Positions 33,236-45,216 are shown, counted from the first letter of the stretch. The stretch: DNA of 64,000 bases from Tragulus kanchil (GCA_022376925.1 JAIOJX010000024.1:166749608-166813607), one strand, 5' to 3'. Notes: generated from the letters alone by a model not told the origin. Translations and numbers: made by a program.

Positions 33236-33344
33236 GAGGGTAAGGATAAGAAATAATCCAGGTCACGTATGAACACACTATTTAACTCAATAGCCTCAGT
33301 CTCAGGCAGAAGAGAGGGCGGAAGAGAGAGTTCTCAAAGTTTTG

Positions 33345-35590
33345 AGTCACAATAGTAGTTTCATTTTGTTTTTAATTGACTTTCACACCTCTATCACAAA
33401 TATTATTTAATTCTGCATTTTATTAGAGGTTTATCCGCTAACAGTGCTGTAATATCTCAAAACTTTCAAGTTACTATCTTTAGCTTATTCCTCTCTCTCT
33501 TCCCCACAGACTAATACAATACTTTGTGTAGATTCTTTCAGCTGTTAACATTTGTTGAGCACTTATGGGGGAGCCAAGATGATCAAGTTATAATCCCCTC
33601 AAAAAACTTTTCACTGTCAAACGGAGGATGCAAAGAACTGAAACATGGCACACTACACACTAACCACACTGCTAGAAGTTTAATGCAAACTCCACAGAAT
33701 TAAATGCAACGAGGGTGTCTGGAACGATGAACAGGAGTTTTCCCAGTGGCGAGGGCAGGAGGGCATACCACGCAGATGAAACCACCCGGGCAAAGGCAGT
33801 AAGATAAGAGCAGTGTGGGTTCATTCACTTCACATAGATCGGTGCGGTTAGAGGAAAGGGGACAAGCGTAGTTGAGAAGATGACATCAGAAAAGTCGGGG
33901 CAGGGAGTATAGACTGAGAAGACTCTCAGGAGCTCACACACTGCCGAAAAAGATAGATTCTATCACGAGGGATAAGCAGGCATTGAAGGATTTTAAACAG
34001 GGCAGGAACAAGAAGCTGGGCAGTGGTATCGCTGATACTGGAAGCAGGGAGAGGTTAGAAGCAAGATCAGTCTGGAAGGTATTGTGACGATTTAGGCAAA
34101 AACTAGTGAGGACTTGAACCCAGGCATTAGCAAGGGATATTAGCACTCCAGTTACTGTCTTTTTGATGATCTTCTCAAAACGCTGAAGAACTAGCAACAA
34201 CTCAGAAGGAAAGAGGAGAAGAGAGCAGCAAAAGGAATAAGCTGATCTGATGGAGATTGAAAAGGAATTGAGGCAAATAGTACATTAAGGAGTGACCACC
34301 AGTAGACACTCCCAGAGGAACATGTTCAGGAGAGGAAAGATGACGGTGGATTTACTTAGCTCTGCAGTCATATTTGCAAAAATAATATTTATTGTCATCA
34401 AATATCGTCTCAGAATAAATATAAACACTATTAGTCACAATAGTAGTTTCATTTTGTTTTTAATTGACTTTCACACCTCCATCACAAATATTATTAAATT
34501 CTGTGTTTTATTAGCGGTTTATCCGCTAACAGTGCTGTTATTTCTCAAAACTTTCAAGTTACTATCTTTATCTTGTTCCTCCCTCTCTTCCCACAGACTA
34601 ATACAATACTTTGTGTAGATTCTTTCAGCTGTTAACATTTGTTGAGCACTTATGGGGGAGCCAAGATGATCAAGTTATAATCCCCTCAAAAAACTTTTCA
34701 CTGTCAAACGGAGGATGCAAAGAACTGAAACATGGCACACTACACACTAACCACACTGCTAGAAGTTTAATGCAAACTCCACAGAATTAAATGCAACGAG
34801 GGTGTCTGGAACGATGAACAGGAGTTTTCCCAGTGGCGAGGGCAGGAGGGCATACCACGCAGATGAAACCACCCGGGCAAAGGCAGTAAGATAAGAGCAG
34901 TGTGGGTTCATTCACTTCACATAGATCGGTGCGGTTAGAGGAAAGGGGACAAGCGTAGTTGAGAAGATGACATCAGAAAAGTCGGGGCAGGGAGTATAGA
35001 CTGAGAAGACTCTCAGGAGCTCACACACTGCCGAAAAAGATAGATTCTATCACGAGGGATAAGCAGGCATTGAAGGATTTTAAACAGGGCAGGAACAAGA
35101 AGCTGGGCAGTGGTATCGCTGATACTGGAAGCAGGGAGAGGTTAGAAGCAAGATCAGTCTGGAAGGTATTGTGACGATTTAGGCAAAAACTAGTGAGGAC
35201 TTGAACCCAGGCATTAGCAAGGGATATTAGCACTCCAGTTACTGTCTTTTTGATGATCTTCTCAAAACGCTGAAGAACTAGCAACAACTCAGAAGGAAAG
35301 AGGAGAAGAGAGCAGCAAAAGGAATAAGCTGATCTGATGGAGATTGAAAAGGAATTGAGGCAAATAGTACATTAAGGAGTGACCACCAGTAGACACTCCC
35401 AGAGGAACATGTTCAGGAGAGGAAAGATGACGGTGGATTTACTTAGCTCTGCAGTCATATTTGCAAATAATTACATTGTCATAATTGTCTCAGCCCTGAA
35501 TATTGGTTCTAGAGTTTCTACAGCCAACACATGGACAAAGCTAGGAAGACAGAATTATCGTCTCAGAATAAATATAAACACTATTAACCC
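33345..35590 (+). repeat. Tandem duplication D14, period ~1087 bp
   Basis: Copies 33345-34432 and 34433-35590, anchor AGTCACAATAGTAG. The last ~60 bases of copy 1 have lost a ~70-base piece that copy 2 keeps (35480-35552). Confidence 0.9.
33540..34190 (+). mobile_element. Ancient interspersed repeat, L2-like
   Basis: Starts AACATTTGTTGAGCACTTAT and contains GGGCAAAGGCAGTAAGA and CATTGAAGGATTTTAAACAG, words I associate with an old high-copy mammalian repeat. The family name is uncertain. Repeated at 34627-35277. Confidence 0.4.
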
Positions 35591-35666
35591 AGACAACATA
35601 GAGTGAAAATAATACCTGTTGGGGGTGGACAAGGAGAAAATGGAGGTGGGTTTCAAAAATGGTAGG

Positions 35667-35928
35667 TCAAGGGCTTCCCTGCTGGTCCAGTGGGTAAAGA
35701 GTCAGGTTCGATCCCTGGCCCGGGAAGATCCCACCTGCCGCAGAGCGGCTGGACGGGTGTGTCCAGTTAGGAGCCAGCGCTCTGGAGCACATGCGCCCAG
35801 AGGCGGTGCTCTGCAGCGAGAGAGGCCACTGCACTGGGAGGCCCACACCGGCCAAAGAATTAACATGGATGAAAATAAATAAATGAAGAACCAATAAAAG
35901 AGGCCAAAATTTAAAAAAAAAAAAAAAA
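35667..35928 (+). mobile_element. CHR-type tRNA-Glu SINE
   Basis: AGGGCTTCCCTGCTGGTCCA, GGTTCGATCCCTGGCCCGGG, tail A16. An internal deletion removes the 'CCGCCTTGCAGTGCAAGGG' box. Confidence 0.88.
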
Positions 35929-36464
35929 GGTAGGTCAAGAGGTAGCAGGAAAAGCACCCATTTAGAAGTGATTGCTACAAAAACAGCTCAAGAAGAAAAT
36001 TCCTTGCCTCCAGGCAGCAGGTCTATTTGTGAGATAAGAGTCTGTTGACTTTCATTATAAACTCTTTTGTACTATTTGATTTATATTTATCAGGTGCGTG
36101 AATGCTTTGGTTAAATTTTAAAACTTTTAAGTGCATCTGTTCAGATGCTATCTCCTGTCTTAATGGAGACATCGTATGTAAACATCTGAAAAACAAAGCA
36201 TATAAGATGAATCAGGCATAGCCTCCCTAAGGTAATTCCCTGGGATAATGAGTCACCTTCCTACTAAGAATAAGCCTATTCCCTTCAGTTACCACAATTC
36301 AAGACAAATAAACTTAAAGACCATCTCATCTTATGATTTAAGGGCACAAACATCCAAGTAGCAAACTTCAAATGGGTTTGCATGTTACAACAATGCCTTT
36401 AAAATGTTTTACCTTAACTCCTATAAAAACTACATTTGTAAAAGGCGAAAGACTTAAATGAGGT

Positions 36465-36545
36465 TATGTTTGGTAGAAAACAACAAAATTCTGTAAAGCA
36501 ATTATCTTTTAATTAAAAAAATAAAGACAAATTTTAAAAAACATT
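36465..36545 (+). mobile_element. L1 3' terminus, short
   Basis: TTCTGTAAAGCAATTATCTT then AATTAAAAAAATAAAGAC resembles the L1 3' end with tail. Confidence 0.45.
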
Positions 36546-37172
36546 TCTGTGTAGCTCAGCATTCACACACTCACATAGCTGAAATCGAAAAAAAAAAAAA
36601 AAAAAACTCTTCCTATGTGTGATATATTTTGTATTTTATTTTTTAGAATAATCGTCACTTTGAATGATTCTAACTCTCCACTGCTGTATTGTGACCTACA
36701 GTTTCAAAAACATACTAATCAGTCCTTTTTTCCTTACATCAGAGAAAGTGCTCATAAAATTTGGAGTTTATGTCTCAGATCAACTGAACCTTCCTAGTAG
36801 AACTACCTCTTATTGATATGTAAAAAAATGTGTTATGTTAACTTCTGTCATCGTTGTCAGTAACTCCCTTCTTTTCTTTTTCCTTAAAATTTTCTTTGTT
36901 TTAACCACTGGTCCTGTGAGGGTATATATTAGGAATAACTAAATTCCTTTCTAGAGTGTTTTGAAATACATATAGCAGATATGCATATAAGTCATACATT
37001 TATATAATCTTGGTTTTTACTCATATGTCCATTTTGTTTGAACTTGCTATGTAAACTATAGACTCCAACCAACCATCAGCTGTTATGAAACCGTAAAAAC
37101 TCAGCCCTCCCTCAGATATTGGGACCTTGTGACATTTTCAAATGTGGTAAATTCTATGTTAAAAATATATAA

Positions 37173-37442
37173 CGGGGCTTCCCTGGTGGTCCAGTGGGTA
37201 AAGAGTCCGCCTAGCAGTGCAGGGGGCACCGGTTTCATCCCTAGCCCAGGAAGGTCCCACGTGCTGTGGAGCGGCTGGACCGGTGTGTCCCATTAGGGGC
37301 CAGCGCTCTGGAGCGCATGCGCCCAGAGCCAGAGCCCTGCAAGTAAAGAGGCCACTGCCATGGGAGGCCCACGCAGGCCAAAGAATAAAGATGGGTGAAA
37401 ATAAATATAAATAAAAGAGGCATGATGGGGAAAAGGAAAAAA
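37173..37442 (+). mobile_element. CHR-type tRNA-Glu SINE
   Basis: GGGGCTTCCCTGGTGGTCCA to AAATAAAAGAGGCATGATGG plus A-rich tail. It ends about 195 bp before exon 2. Confidence 0.88.
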
Positions 37443-37636
37443 AATCAAAAAGTAAAAGCAATAATAAATGTGACACCTAAAATATATATTTGTATATATA
37501 ACGATAAACATCACCATGTGTCTACACATTTTAGCAAAGTGTAGTGGAAATAAAATCACTACAAAATGTATTGCACTAATCAAGGCTGAATGGACTAATT
37601 TCGTTTGTTTGGATTTTTTTCTTTTATTAAATGAAG

Positions 37637-37846
37637 AACTACAAGGTGCTCTTGAAGAGGTGCTGCCAAGCTTGAAGGAAGACGATGTGGCCGTCTATTA
37701 TGTGAGCAGAACTTCTCACACGGTCGGGGTCGACTCGTTCTTAGACAAAGTGGACGCGATGTCAAGCGACCCCGTCCCGGAGGCCTGGCGGTCAGAAGTT
37801 ACCTTTTCCACTCCCGCCCTGTACATCTACACCTCTGGAACCACAG
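37637..37846 (+). CDS. SLC27A2: SLC27A2 exon 2
   Basis: An exon of 210 bp entered in phase 1 and left in phase 1. The acceptor is ...TTTTATTAAATGAAG|AACTAC and the donor is ACAG|GTAGAG. The translation begins [13 protein letters not shown] and ends in [15 protein letters not shown]. The last part is the AMP-binding P-loop (YTSGTTG, continued as LPK in exon 3) that grips the ATP phosphates in all acyl-CoA synthetases. Residues before it ([28 protein letters not shown]) agree with FATP2 rather than with other family members. This exon is not duplicated in the window. It sits about 21.9 kb from exon 1 as assembled. Confidence 0.95.
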
Positions 37847-38644
37847 GTAGAGACGCGCGAGGCGTCTCAAGGGAATGGGCCTGTCCTGAAAGAGTTAAAT
37901 GTTGGGTTAGCGAGTTACACGCTGGGTTAGAGTTTCAAAGGCTCTCTATTTGGCAAAACTTATCAGGTATCTAATACATCAGGGGATTTAGCTCTTTCCC
38001 TGTGGGAACTGATCTTTTTCCATAACAAATGAAACCATGTGGGTTTCTCTAAGTTACGCCTATCTCGCCCTAGTTGGTGTATAGAACAGGTAAAGAGATT
38101 GACCAAGAACTAAAAAAATAATTATGGGGATGGATAAGATTTAGTACTGAATAGGTTGTTGGGATTTTTTTTTTTTTGAATGATTGCTTCATTTCGTTAA
38201 GATTTGGCACTGAATAGGTTGTTGGAATGTTGGAATGATTGCTTTATTTTTGTTATACTATATCTAGCATCCATATATAATGAATAACAAATTATAAATG
38301 GACCACCGAAGAGACAACAGAACAATAATGGGGTTATATTTGTACAGACATTTTGATCACCACCTTTCCATGCGACGCTGACTTGGAGCTGTTTGGTTCT
38401 GTGGGTGCAGAACGGCTCTTAGCTCAGATCCTAAAACAGCGTATTTCATCCATCTAGGACGTGTGACACCTTCAATGTAAACTGTACTATTATTCCATAA
38501 GCCACTAAGAGAAAGCACTGCCAGTTGTCAGGGTTCCTGGAACGCAGCCACCTGGAACAGGCAATATTAAGGGCAGGATGCACTAGGTGCTCTTCGGGAG
38601 CTCTCTCATACTTCCCTCCCACTCTGAAGATACGCACTTCTTAT

Positions 38645-38775
38645 TCCTGTTCTACAGGTCCAGAAGCAGGTGCCTAGGGAGGTTAAGAATTCCCCAAGAT
38701 AGGAAGAAGAAGTTTCAGGATTCACTTTGCTAAGCTGAGACCACAGCTCATACCGCTAGCTCTCTGCCAGAATCC
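38645..38775 (+). mobile_element. MIR fragment
   Basis: AGAAGCAGGTGCCTAGGGAG, GTTAAGAATTCCCCAAGATA, then TACCGCTAGCTCTCTGCC. Repeated at 39785-39915. Confidence 0.5.
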
Positions 38776-39171
38776 CCCCTCGTTCATCCATCTGAGAGCT
38801 ATCTGGTCCTGCCTGCTCTACACCGGGGGAAATTCTACCGAAAGGTAGTCATAGGAAGCCTGAGAGATACATTTAGGAAAGGACAGGAAGCTAGCCCCAG
38901 CATCCTAATTATTCTTATTAACAATGGAAAGTTGAATATGTGACTCATTTGGCTAAAGTTTTAACTTCAGCAGATAATTCTAGCACATGTGCTCCTTGCA
39001 AAATAACCAAACATTGTCAATGAGGGTTACTTTCAACCTTATGAGAAGGGGTGGCTGGGGACGACCAGAGCATAGTCTCTGTTATTCTTTTATTTGTCGA
39101 AAGTTCTATTTCACCATGTCGACAGCATGGTAGGATAACGTAGTTTAACCAGATGCTTCCACTACATCCAG

Positions 39172-39252
39172 TTCAGTTCAGTTCAGCAGCTCAGTCATGT
39201 CTGACTCTTTGTGACCCCATGGACTGCATGCAGCACACCAGACTGCCCTAGT
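39172..39252 (-). mobile_element. BovB LINE 3' terminus
   Basis: TTCAGTTCAGTTCAGCAGCT, then TGACCCCATGGACTGCATGC. Short reverse tail with the characteristic TTCAG repeats. Repeated at 40312-40392. Confidence 0.75.
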
Positions 39253-40311
39253 TCTATACCCAGAATTCCCTCAATATATGGAACTGTTACCCTCATTTTT
39301 TTCCAGTAATTTTTTTTGAACATTTTTTTCAACTTCATGCCACTAGCTCTCCTTTTATTTATTTATTATTTTTATCCATCTCTATTCTTTGGTATGGTCT
39401 CCCATTGCAGTGGCCTCTCTCCTTGCAGAGCACCGGCTCTGGGTGCATGTCTCAACCCCAGAGACAACAGAACAATAATGGGGTTATATTTGTACAGACA
39501 TTTTGATCCCCCTTAGCCTGACTTGGAGCTGTTTGGTTCTGTGGGTGCAGAACGGCTCTTAGCTCAGATCCTAAAACAGCGTATTTCATCCATCTAGGAC
39601 GTGTGACACCTTCAATGTAAACTGTACTATTATTCCATAAGCCACTAAGAGAAAGCACTGCCAGTTGTCAGGGTTCCTGGAACGCAGCCACCTGGAACAG
39701 GCAATATTAAGGGCAGGATGCACTAGGTGCTCTTCGGGAGCTCTCTCATACTTCCCTCCCACTCTGAAGATACGCACTTCTTATTCCTGTTCTACAGGTC
39801 CAGAAGCAGGTGCCTAGGGAGGTTAAGAATTCCCCAAGATAGGAAGAAGAAGTTTCAGGATTCACTTTGCTAAGCTGAGACCACAGCTCATACCGCTAGC
39901 TCTCTGCCAGAATCCCCCCTCGTTCATCCATCTGAGAGCTATCTGGTCCTGCCTGCTCTACACCGGGGGAAATTCTACCGAAAGGTAGTCATAGGAAGCC
40001 TGAGAGATACATTTAGGAAAGGACAGGAAGCTAGCCCCAGCATCCTAATTATTCTTATTAACAATGGAAAGTTGAATATGTGACTCATTTGGCTAAAGTT
40101 TTAACTTCAGCAGATAATTCTAGCACATGTGCTCCTTGCAAAATAACCAAACATTGTCAATGAGGGTTACTTTCAACCTTATGAGAAGGGGTGGCTGGGG
40201 ACGACCAGAGCATAGTCTCTGTTATTCTTTTATTTGTCGAAAGTTCTATTTCACCATGTCGACAGCATGGTAGGATAACGTAGTTTAACCAGATGCTTCC
40301 ACTACATCCAG

Positions 40312-40392
40312 TTCAGTTCAGTTCAGCAGCTCAGTCATGTCTGACTCTTTGTGACCCCATGGACTGCATGCAGCACACCAGACTGCCCTAGT
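40312..40392 (-). mobile_element. BovB LINE 3' terminus, D15 copy 2
   Basis: Echo of 39172-39252, offset 1140 bp. Confidence 0.75.
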
Positions 40393-40483
40393 TCTATACC
40401 CAGAATTCCCTCAATATATGGAACTGTTACCCTCATTTTTTTTTAGTAATTTTTTTTGAACATTTTTTTCAACTTCATGCCAC

Positions 40484-40740
40484 TAGCTCTTCTTTTATTT
40501 ATTTATTATTTTCATCCATCTCTATTCTTTGGTATATGCGGGTCTCCCATTGCAGTGGCCTCTCTCCTTGCAGAGCACCGGCTCTGGGTGCATGTGCTCC
40601 AGAGCACCAGTTCAGTAAATGGACACACCAGTCCAGCCACTTTGCGGCACGTGAGATCTTCCCCGGGCCAGGGATCAAACCAGTGCCCCTTGCACTGCAA
40701 GGTGGACTCTTTGCCCATTGGACCACCAGGGAAGACCTAC
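40484..40740 (-). mobile_element. CHR-type tRNA-Glu SINE, full
   Basis: Reverse element, TTATTTATTTATTATTTTCA to TTGGACCACCAGGGAAGACC. The first D15 copy keeps only its right-hand 110 bases in element terms (39344-39455). Confidence 0.87.
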
Positions 40741-41228
40741 CCTCATTTTTAATAGAACAGTGCAACTAAACTGTAAACTTTGATTTGGGTAAAAATTAAG
40801 ATAAAATAAGCCCTTGACTAGTGACTGGGAGTTCTAGTCTTAGTAAGTAAGCATGGAACATCTTTAAAACTTCAGGTTTTGACATCGAATGTAAAGCCCA
40901 TTTTACAGGAAAATGAGCATAAGCACTCTTTAATTCAATCCCATAATCCAGAATTTAGATTTAATTGGAATATAATTGGGTTAGTGTTTATTTTACCTCT
41001 CTTCTCTGTTATCTCTGAATGAAATATTTTCCAAGTTGCTCTTATAAACATTAATAAAAAGAATTCATTTAAGCAATCAGAACAAAATGATGCCCCTGTT
41101 CCTCGAAGGCAGTCGTCAAGCACAAAAATATATAATCATTACTAAATATTTATTTCTTCATTAATACGAAGGTTTAGTAAGACGTTTTCTGAAAGTACTT
41201 GAAACCAGCAAAGGGTGTGCATTTCTTT

Positions 41229-41567
41229 TTTTTTTTTTTTAAAGATTTATTTATTTATTTATTTATTTTGGGCGGGGGTTGGGTTGGGGAGGGAGGGGAG
41301 CGGGCAGGCCACTTCTATTGGTCTTTCATTTCTCTGTTTTCATCCGTCTTTGTTCTTTGGCTCCTGTGGGCCTCCCATCGCGGTGGCGTCTGTCGCTGCA
41401 GAGCACCGGCTCTGGGCGCATGCGCTCCAGGGCTCCTGCTCAGTAATTGGACACATCGGTCCGGCCGCTCCGTGGCACGTGGGATCTTCCCAGGCCAGGG
41501 ATCGAACCAGCGCCTCTTGCCCTGCAAGGCGGTGTCCTTACCCACTGGACCACCAGGGGAAGCCCTG
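41229..41567 (-). mobile_element. CHR-type tRNA-Glu SINE with G-rich insert
   Basis: Reverse element ending TGGACCACCAGGGGAAGCCC. Between the T/TTTA tail (41229-41269) and the body is a 35-base G-rich tract that other copies in the window lack. Confidence 0.85.
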
Positions 41568-41780
41568 TGCATTTCTTTTTAAAAAATATAATTCAGAACT
41601 TTTACCATTTGGAAAATTTTTTCCAAGGTTAATACAACTGATTTATTGATGCTTTCTTCTATTTCTCATTATTAGTGTAGAATAGAGCATTAATATTAAT
41701 GACGTCAAAGACCATGAATTGTGAATTGTTTTCAATGATGGTAGTTTGCCAGCCATACTTCTTTGCTTTATAACAAACTG

Positions 41781-42018
41781 CTGGGGCTTCCCTGGTGGTC
41801 CAGTGGGTAAGAACACCGCCTTGCAGTGCAAGGGGTGCCGGTTCGAGCCCTGGCCTGCGGCTGGGCCCACGTGTCCAACTACTGAGCTGGAGCTCTGGAG
41901 TGCATGTGCACAGAGCCGGTGCTCTGCAACAAGCGAGGCCACTGTGATGGGAGAGCCACACAGGCCAAAAGAACAAAGATAAATGAATAAAAGATCAAAA
42001 GAAGTGACAAAAAAAAAA
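41781..42018 (+). mobile_element. CHR-type tRNA-Glu SINE
   Basis: CTGGGGCTTCCCTGGTGGTC to GATCAAAAGAAGTGACAAAA. Repeated at 42892-43126. Confidence 0.87.
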
Positions 42019-42251
42019 GAAGAACAAACTGCTTTCACTTAGACAGTACCATCAAATATTGAAGCATCTAAATCTAAAGAGAATTGCCTTTCTCTCTACA
42101 AAGTGAATTTACCCACTTGGATCTTAAACTCCAGACCCATGTCCTTCACGATTACTTCATGCCCTCTCCAACTAAACTGACTCCTAAAGGCAATGATATA
42201 AGCATACTCTTTCAATTGACTCTTACAAAAGGCTTACATAAATTATAGTTA

Positions 42252-42670
42252 AGAAAATGCAAATATATTGAGTGTACTAAAGCTACAAGGGGATACCAAT
42301 TTTCACCTTTAAGATTGGCAAAAATTCCAGCATTTGAAAGCACACCTTGGGAGGGCTGTGAGGAAACAGGTGCACCCATGTATCACTGATCAGAGTTACT
42401 GGGGACAGCCCTTATAACTGGCAAAGTGGCAATATCTATCAAAATTACAAGGTCTGATGTCTTTTGACCCAGTAGTCTCACATCAGCAAGTTTACACTAG
42501 AGATGGAGCATCATTCACAGTGTGAAATGCCACGTGGACCGGGTTATTCACTGCAGCACCGTTTGAAATTGCAAAATCGTGTAAATAAGCTATAATACCC
42601 ACACAGAAAGGATTTCATGTAGCTGAGAGAATAAATGAGTGAAAGATAAAGGAGGTTTCTATATACAAAG
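42252..42670 (+). mobile_element. Old L1 (L1M-type) 3' fragment
   Basis: AAAATGCAAATATATTGAGT, AAGCTACAAGGGGATACCAA, CACTGCAGCACCGTTTGAAA. L1 ORF2 end and 3'UTR, much diverged. In D16 copy 2 it runs longer. Confidence 0.7.
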
Positions 42671-42891
42671 TACAAAAGAGTATGCTTTTTAAAAATATAA
42701 TTCAGAACTTTTACCATTTGGAAAATTTTTTCCAAGGTTAATACAACTGATTTATTGATGCTTTCTTCTATTTCTCATTATTAGTGTAGAATAGAGCATT
42801 AATATTAATGACGTCAAAGACCATGAATTGTGAATTGTTTTCAATGATGGTAGTTTGCCAGCCATACTTCTTTGCTTTATAACAAACTGCT

Positions 42892-43126
42892 GGGGCTTCC
42901 CTGGTGGTCCAGTGGGTAAGAACACCGCCTTGCAGTGCAAGGGTGCGGTTCGAGCCCTGGCCTGCGGCTGGGCCCACGTGTCCAACTACTGAGCTGGAGC
43001 TCTGGAGTGCATGTGCACAGAGCCGGTGCTCTGCAACAAGCGAGGCCACTGTGATGGGAGAGCCACACAGGCCAAAAGAACAAAGATAAATGAATAAAAG
43101 ATCAAAAGAAGTGACAAAAAAAAAAG
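42892..43126 (+). mobile_element. CHR-type SINE, D16 copy 2
   Basis: Echo of 41781-42018 with four bases lost in GC-rich words. Confidence 0.87.
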
Positions 43127-43359
43127 AAGAACAAACTGCTTTCACTTAGACAGTACCATCAAATATTGAAGCATCTAAATCTAAAGAGAATTGCCTTTCT
43201 CTCTACAAAGTGAATTTACCCACTTGGATCTTAAACTCCAGACCCATGTCCTTCACGATTACTTCATGCCCTCTCCAACTAAACTGACTCCTAAAGGCAA
43301 TGATATAAGCATACTCTTTCAATTGACTCTTACAAAAGGCTTACATAAATTATAGTTAA

Positions 43360-43965
43360 GAAAATGCAAATATATTGAGTGTACTAAAGCTACAAGGGGA
43401 TACCAATTTTCACCTTTAAGATTGGCAAAAATTCCAGCATTTGAAAGCACACCTTGGGAGGGCTGTGAGGAAACAGGTGCACCCATGTATCACTGATCAG
43501 GGAGTTACTGGGGACAGCCCTTATAACTGGCAAAGTGGCAATATCTATCAAAATTACAAGGTCTGATGTCTTTTGACCCAGTAGTCTCACATCAGCAAGT
43601 TTACACTAGAGATGGAGCATCATTCACAGTGTGAAATGCCACGTGGACCGGGTTATTCACTGCAGCACCGTTTGAAATTGCAAAATCGTGTAAATAAGCT
43701 ATAATACCCACACAGAAAGGATTTCATGTAGCTGAGAGAATAAATGAGTGAAAGATAAAGGAGGTTTCTATATACAAAGTACAAAAGAGTATGCTTTTTA
43801 TAAATAGGGGAAAGGACAAGAACACATAAGCAAATGAGCTTATATTTGCATTAAAATGCTCTAGAAGAATACACAAGAAATTCATAAAAGTGGTTTTGAA
43901 GGAAAGAGAATGGATAGGCTATGTACTCTCTCTGAATCTTACCTTCAAACTATAGAATATAATTC
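43360..43965 (+). mobile_element. Old L1 (L1M-type) 3' fragment, D16 copy 2 plus native continuation
   Basis: Echo of 42252-42670 that continues past the duplication end into L1 3'UTR words (TAAAAGTGGTTTTGAAGGAA) to about 43965. Confidence 0.68.
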
Positions 43966-44010
43966 TACTTGTATCATTAATTGCGAAAATCAAATGAGCT
44001 TTTGACGATA

Positions 44011-44209
44011 CAGTGGACCCTCAAACAATACAAGGTTTCACCCAGGAGAAGATCTGCATATGACTTATAGAGGGCGCTCCATATAGGTTCCTCCGTATCT
44101 GCGATTTTTCATCCATGGATTCAACCAACCATAGACATACCACTGAAAAACACTCTCATATAGGGGACCCCAAGCAGTTCAAACCCCTGTTGTTCAAGGA
44201 TCAACTATA
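44011..44209. mobile_element. Tigger/mariner-type MITE relic
   Basis: Left end CAGTGGACCCTCAAACAATA and right end TTGTTCAAGGATCAACTATA are imperfect inverted repeats, flanked by TA. The inner words GATTTTTCATCCATGGATTC and CAACCAACCATAGACATACC fit the Tigger group. No transposase. Confidence 0.65.
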
Positions 44210-44294
44210 GCTCGCAAGGTGGTAGACCCAGAGCAGAAATTCAATAAACACTTTCTTTTTTCCTCATCTTAACTTCTGTAATAACCAGATAACT

Positions 44295-44515
44295 CAGGGG
44301 TCAGCGAACTATGGCCTGTGGGTCACAAACACTCCGCCATCAGTTTTGTAAATGAAATTTTATGTCCCCAGAGCCAAGTCCACTCCTTTCAGTGTGCAGC
44401 TGATTTCAGCTATAATAGAGGAGTTGAGCAGTTGCAATAGAGACTTGTGACCCTGCAAAGTCTAAAACATTTATCATCTGGTCCTTTACAGGAAAAAAAA
44501 CCTGTGAATTTCTGA
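44295..44515. mobile_element. MER1-like (hAT-Charlie) DNA transposon relic
   Basis: CAGGGGTCAGCGAACTATGG, TTTTGTAAATGAAATTTTAT, GAGTTGAGCAGTTGCAATAG, GTCCTTTACAGGAAAAAAAA match a Charlie-group MITE I know by its CAGGGGTCGGCAAACT ends. Ends 126 bp before exon 3. Confidence 0.62.
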
Positions 44516-44641
44516 TGTCACTAAATGCAGTCCTCTAACCACTAGCTGAGGAATCTCCGTAAGCCACATCGCTCTCCAGATCATGTGTCTATGAATAACC
44601 ACTCTTGGTTCACTCAGGCCTTCTCTTGTGTTTTTACACAG

Positions 44642-44800
44642 GTCTCCCAAAAGCTGCAATGATAAATCATCTTCGCATCTGGTATGGAACTGGCCTTTCT
44701 CTCGTCAGCAAGGTTACGGAGGATGATGTCATCTACACAGCCCTGCCCTTATACCATAGCGCTGCGCTGCTGGTTGGCTTGCACGGATGTATTGCGCTTG
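44642..44800 (+). CDS. SLC27A2: SLC27A2 exon 3
   Basis: An exon of 159 bp, phase 1 in and phase 1 out. The acceptor TTTTTACACAG|GTCTCCC is preceded by a pyrimidine-rich tract, and the donor is CTTG|GTAAGC. The translation starts [10 protein letters not shown] and so completes the ATP/AMP-binding motif begun in exon 2 ([12 protein letters not shown]). It continues [29 protein letters not shown] and LHGCIALG. The [10 protein letters not shown] stretch is the conserved core of the adenylate-forming fold. A reading frame that runs on past the donor to 44961 is intron and not coding. The exon is single copy here. Confidence 0.95.
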
Positions 44801-44971
44801 GTAAGCTCTTTCTCTCAACATGGCGTTGGAGCCCAGGACACATTCAATGCATTCATGAGGAAAGAGTAATACAAAATGTGCTAATATCCCGTGTGCTAGG
44901 GACAGTGGTGAATTCCATGCTCATAATGAGGTGGTTTGACTCACACAGACCAAACATCTAAAACAATTTGT

Positions 44972-45095
44972 AGGGAACTCCCAGGTGGTCCATCGGTGAG
45001 GATGGCACACGTTCACTGCCAAGGGCCTGGGTTCAGTCCTTGATCAGGAACTAGGATCCCACAATTCCCACAGACAAATAAATAAATAAAAAGAA
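44972..45095 (+). mobile_element. Old CHR-type SINE
   Basis: AGGGAACTCCCAGGTGGTCC to an AAATAAATAAATAAA tail. Diverged. Confidence 0.65.
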
Positions 45096-45216
45096 TTTCT
45101 ATTTTCCCATGCCTGTTTGTCTAGTAATATAATGCTATCATTGTTCAGCCTATCAAGGAGGAAGCTTCTTTAAAATCTTTTAGGTCTTTATCCAGGTTAA
45201 GGTACTTGATCCTTGG

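Larger units (their letters stand above)
38310..40593 (+). repeat. Tandem duplication D15, period ~1140 bp
   Basis: Copies 38310-39455 and 39461-40593, anchor GAGACAACAGAACAATAATG. Ten bases are lost early in copy 2. Copy 1 ends inside a CHR SINE that is complete only in copy 2. This is the longest period of the set. Confidence 0.92.
41575..43799 (+). repeat. Tandem duplication D16, period 1107-1111 bp
   Basis: Copies 41575-42685 and 42686-43799 meet in a short T/A homopolymer. Contains a CHR SINE and an old L1 3' end. Copy 2 has lost four bases in the SINE. Confidence 0.92.

Noticed and set aside
41215..41649. Repeated short ORFs with the words SGLSPCRAPALGACAPE, GIEPAPLALQGG or GPVGKESALQCKG
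   Set aside because: They are translations of CHR SINEs in various frames and occur wherever the SINE occurs. They are not proteins.
44605..44961. Long ORF continuing through exon 3 into intron 3
   Set aside because: A clear GTAAGC donor at 44801 and the correct phase into exon 4 end the exon. The extension has no FATP similarity.
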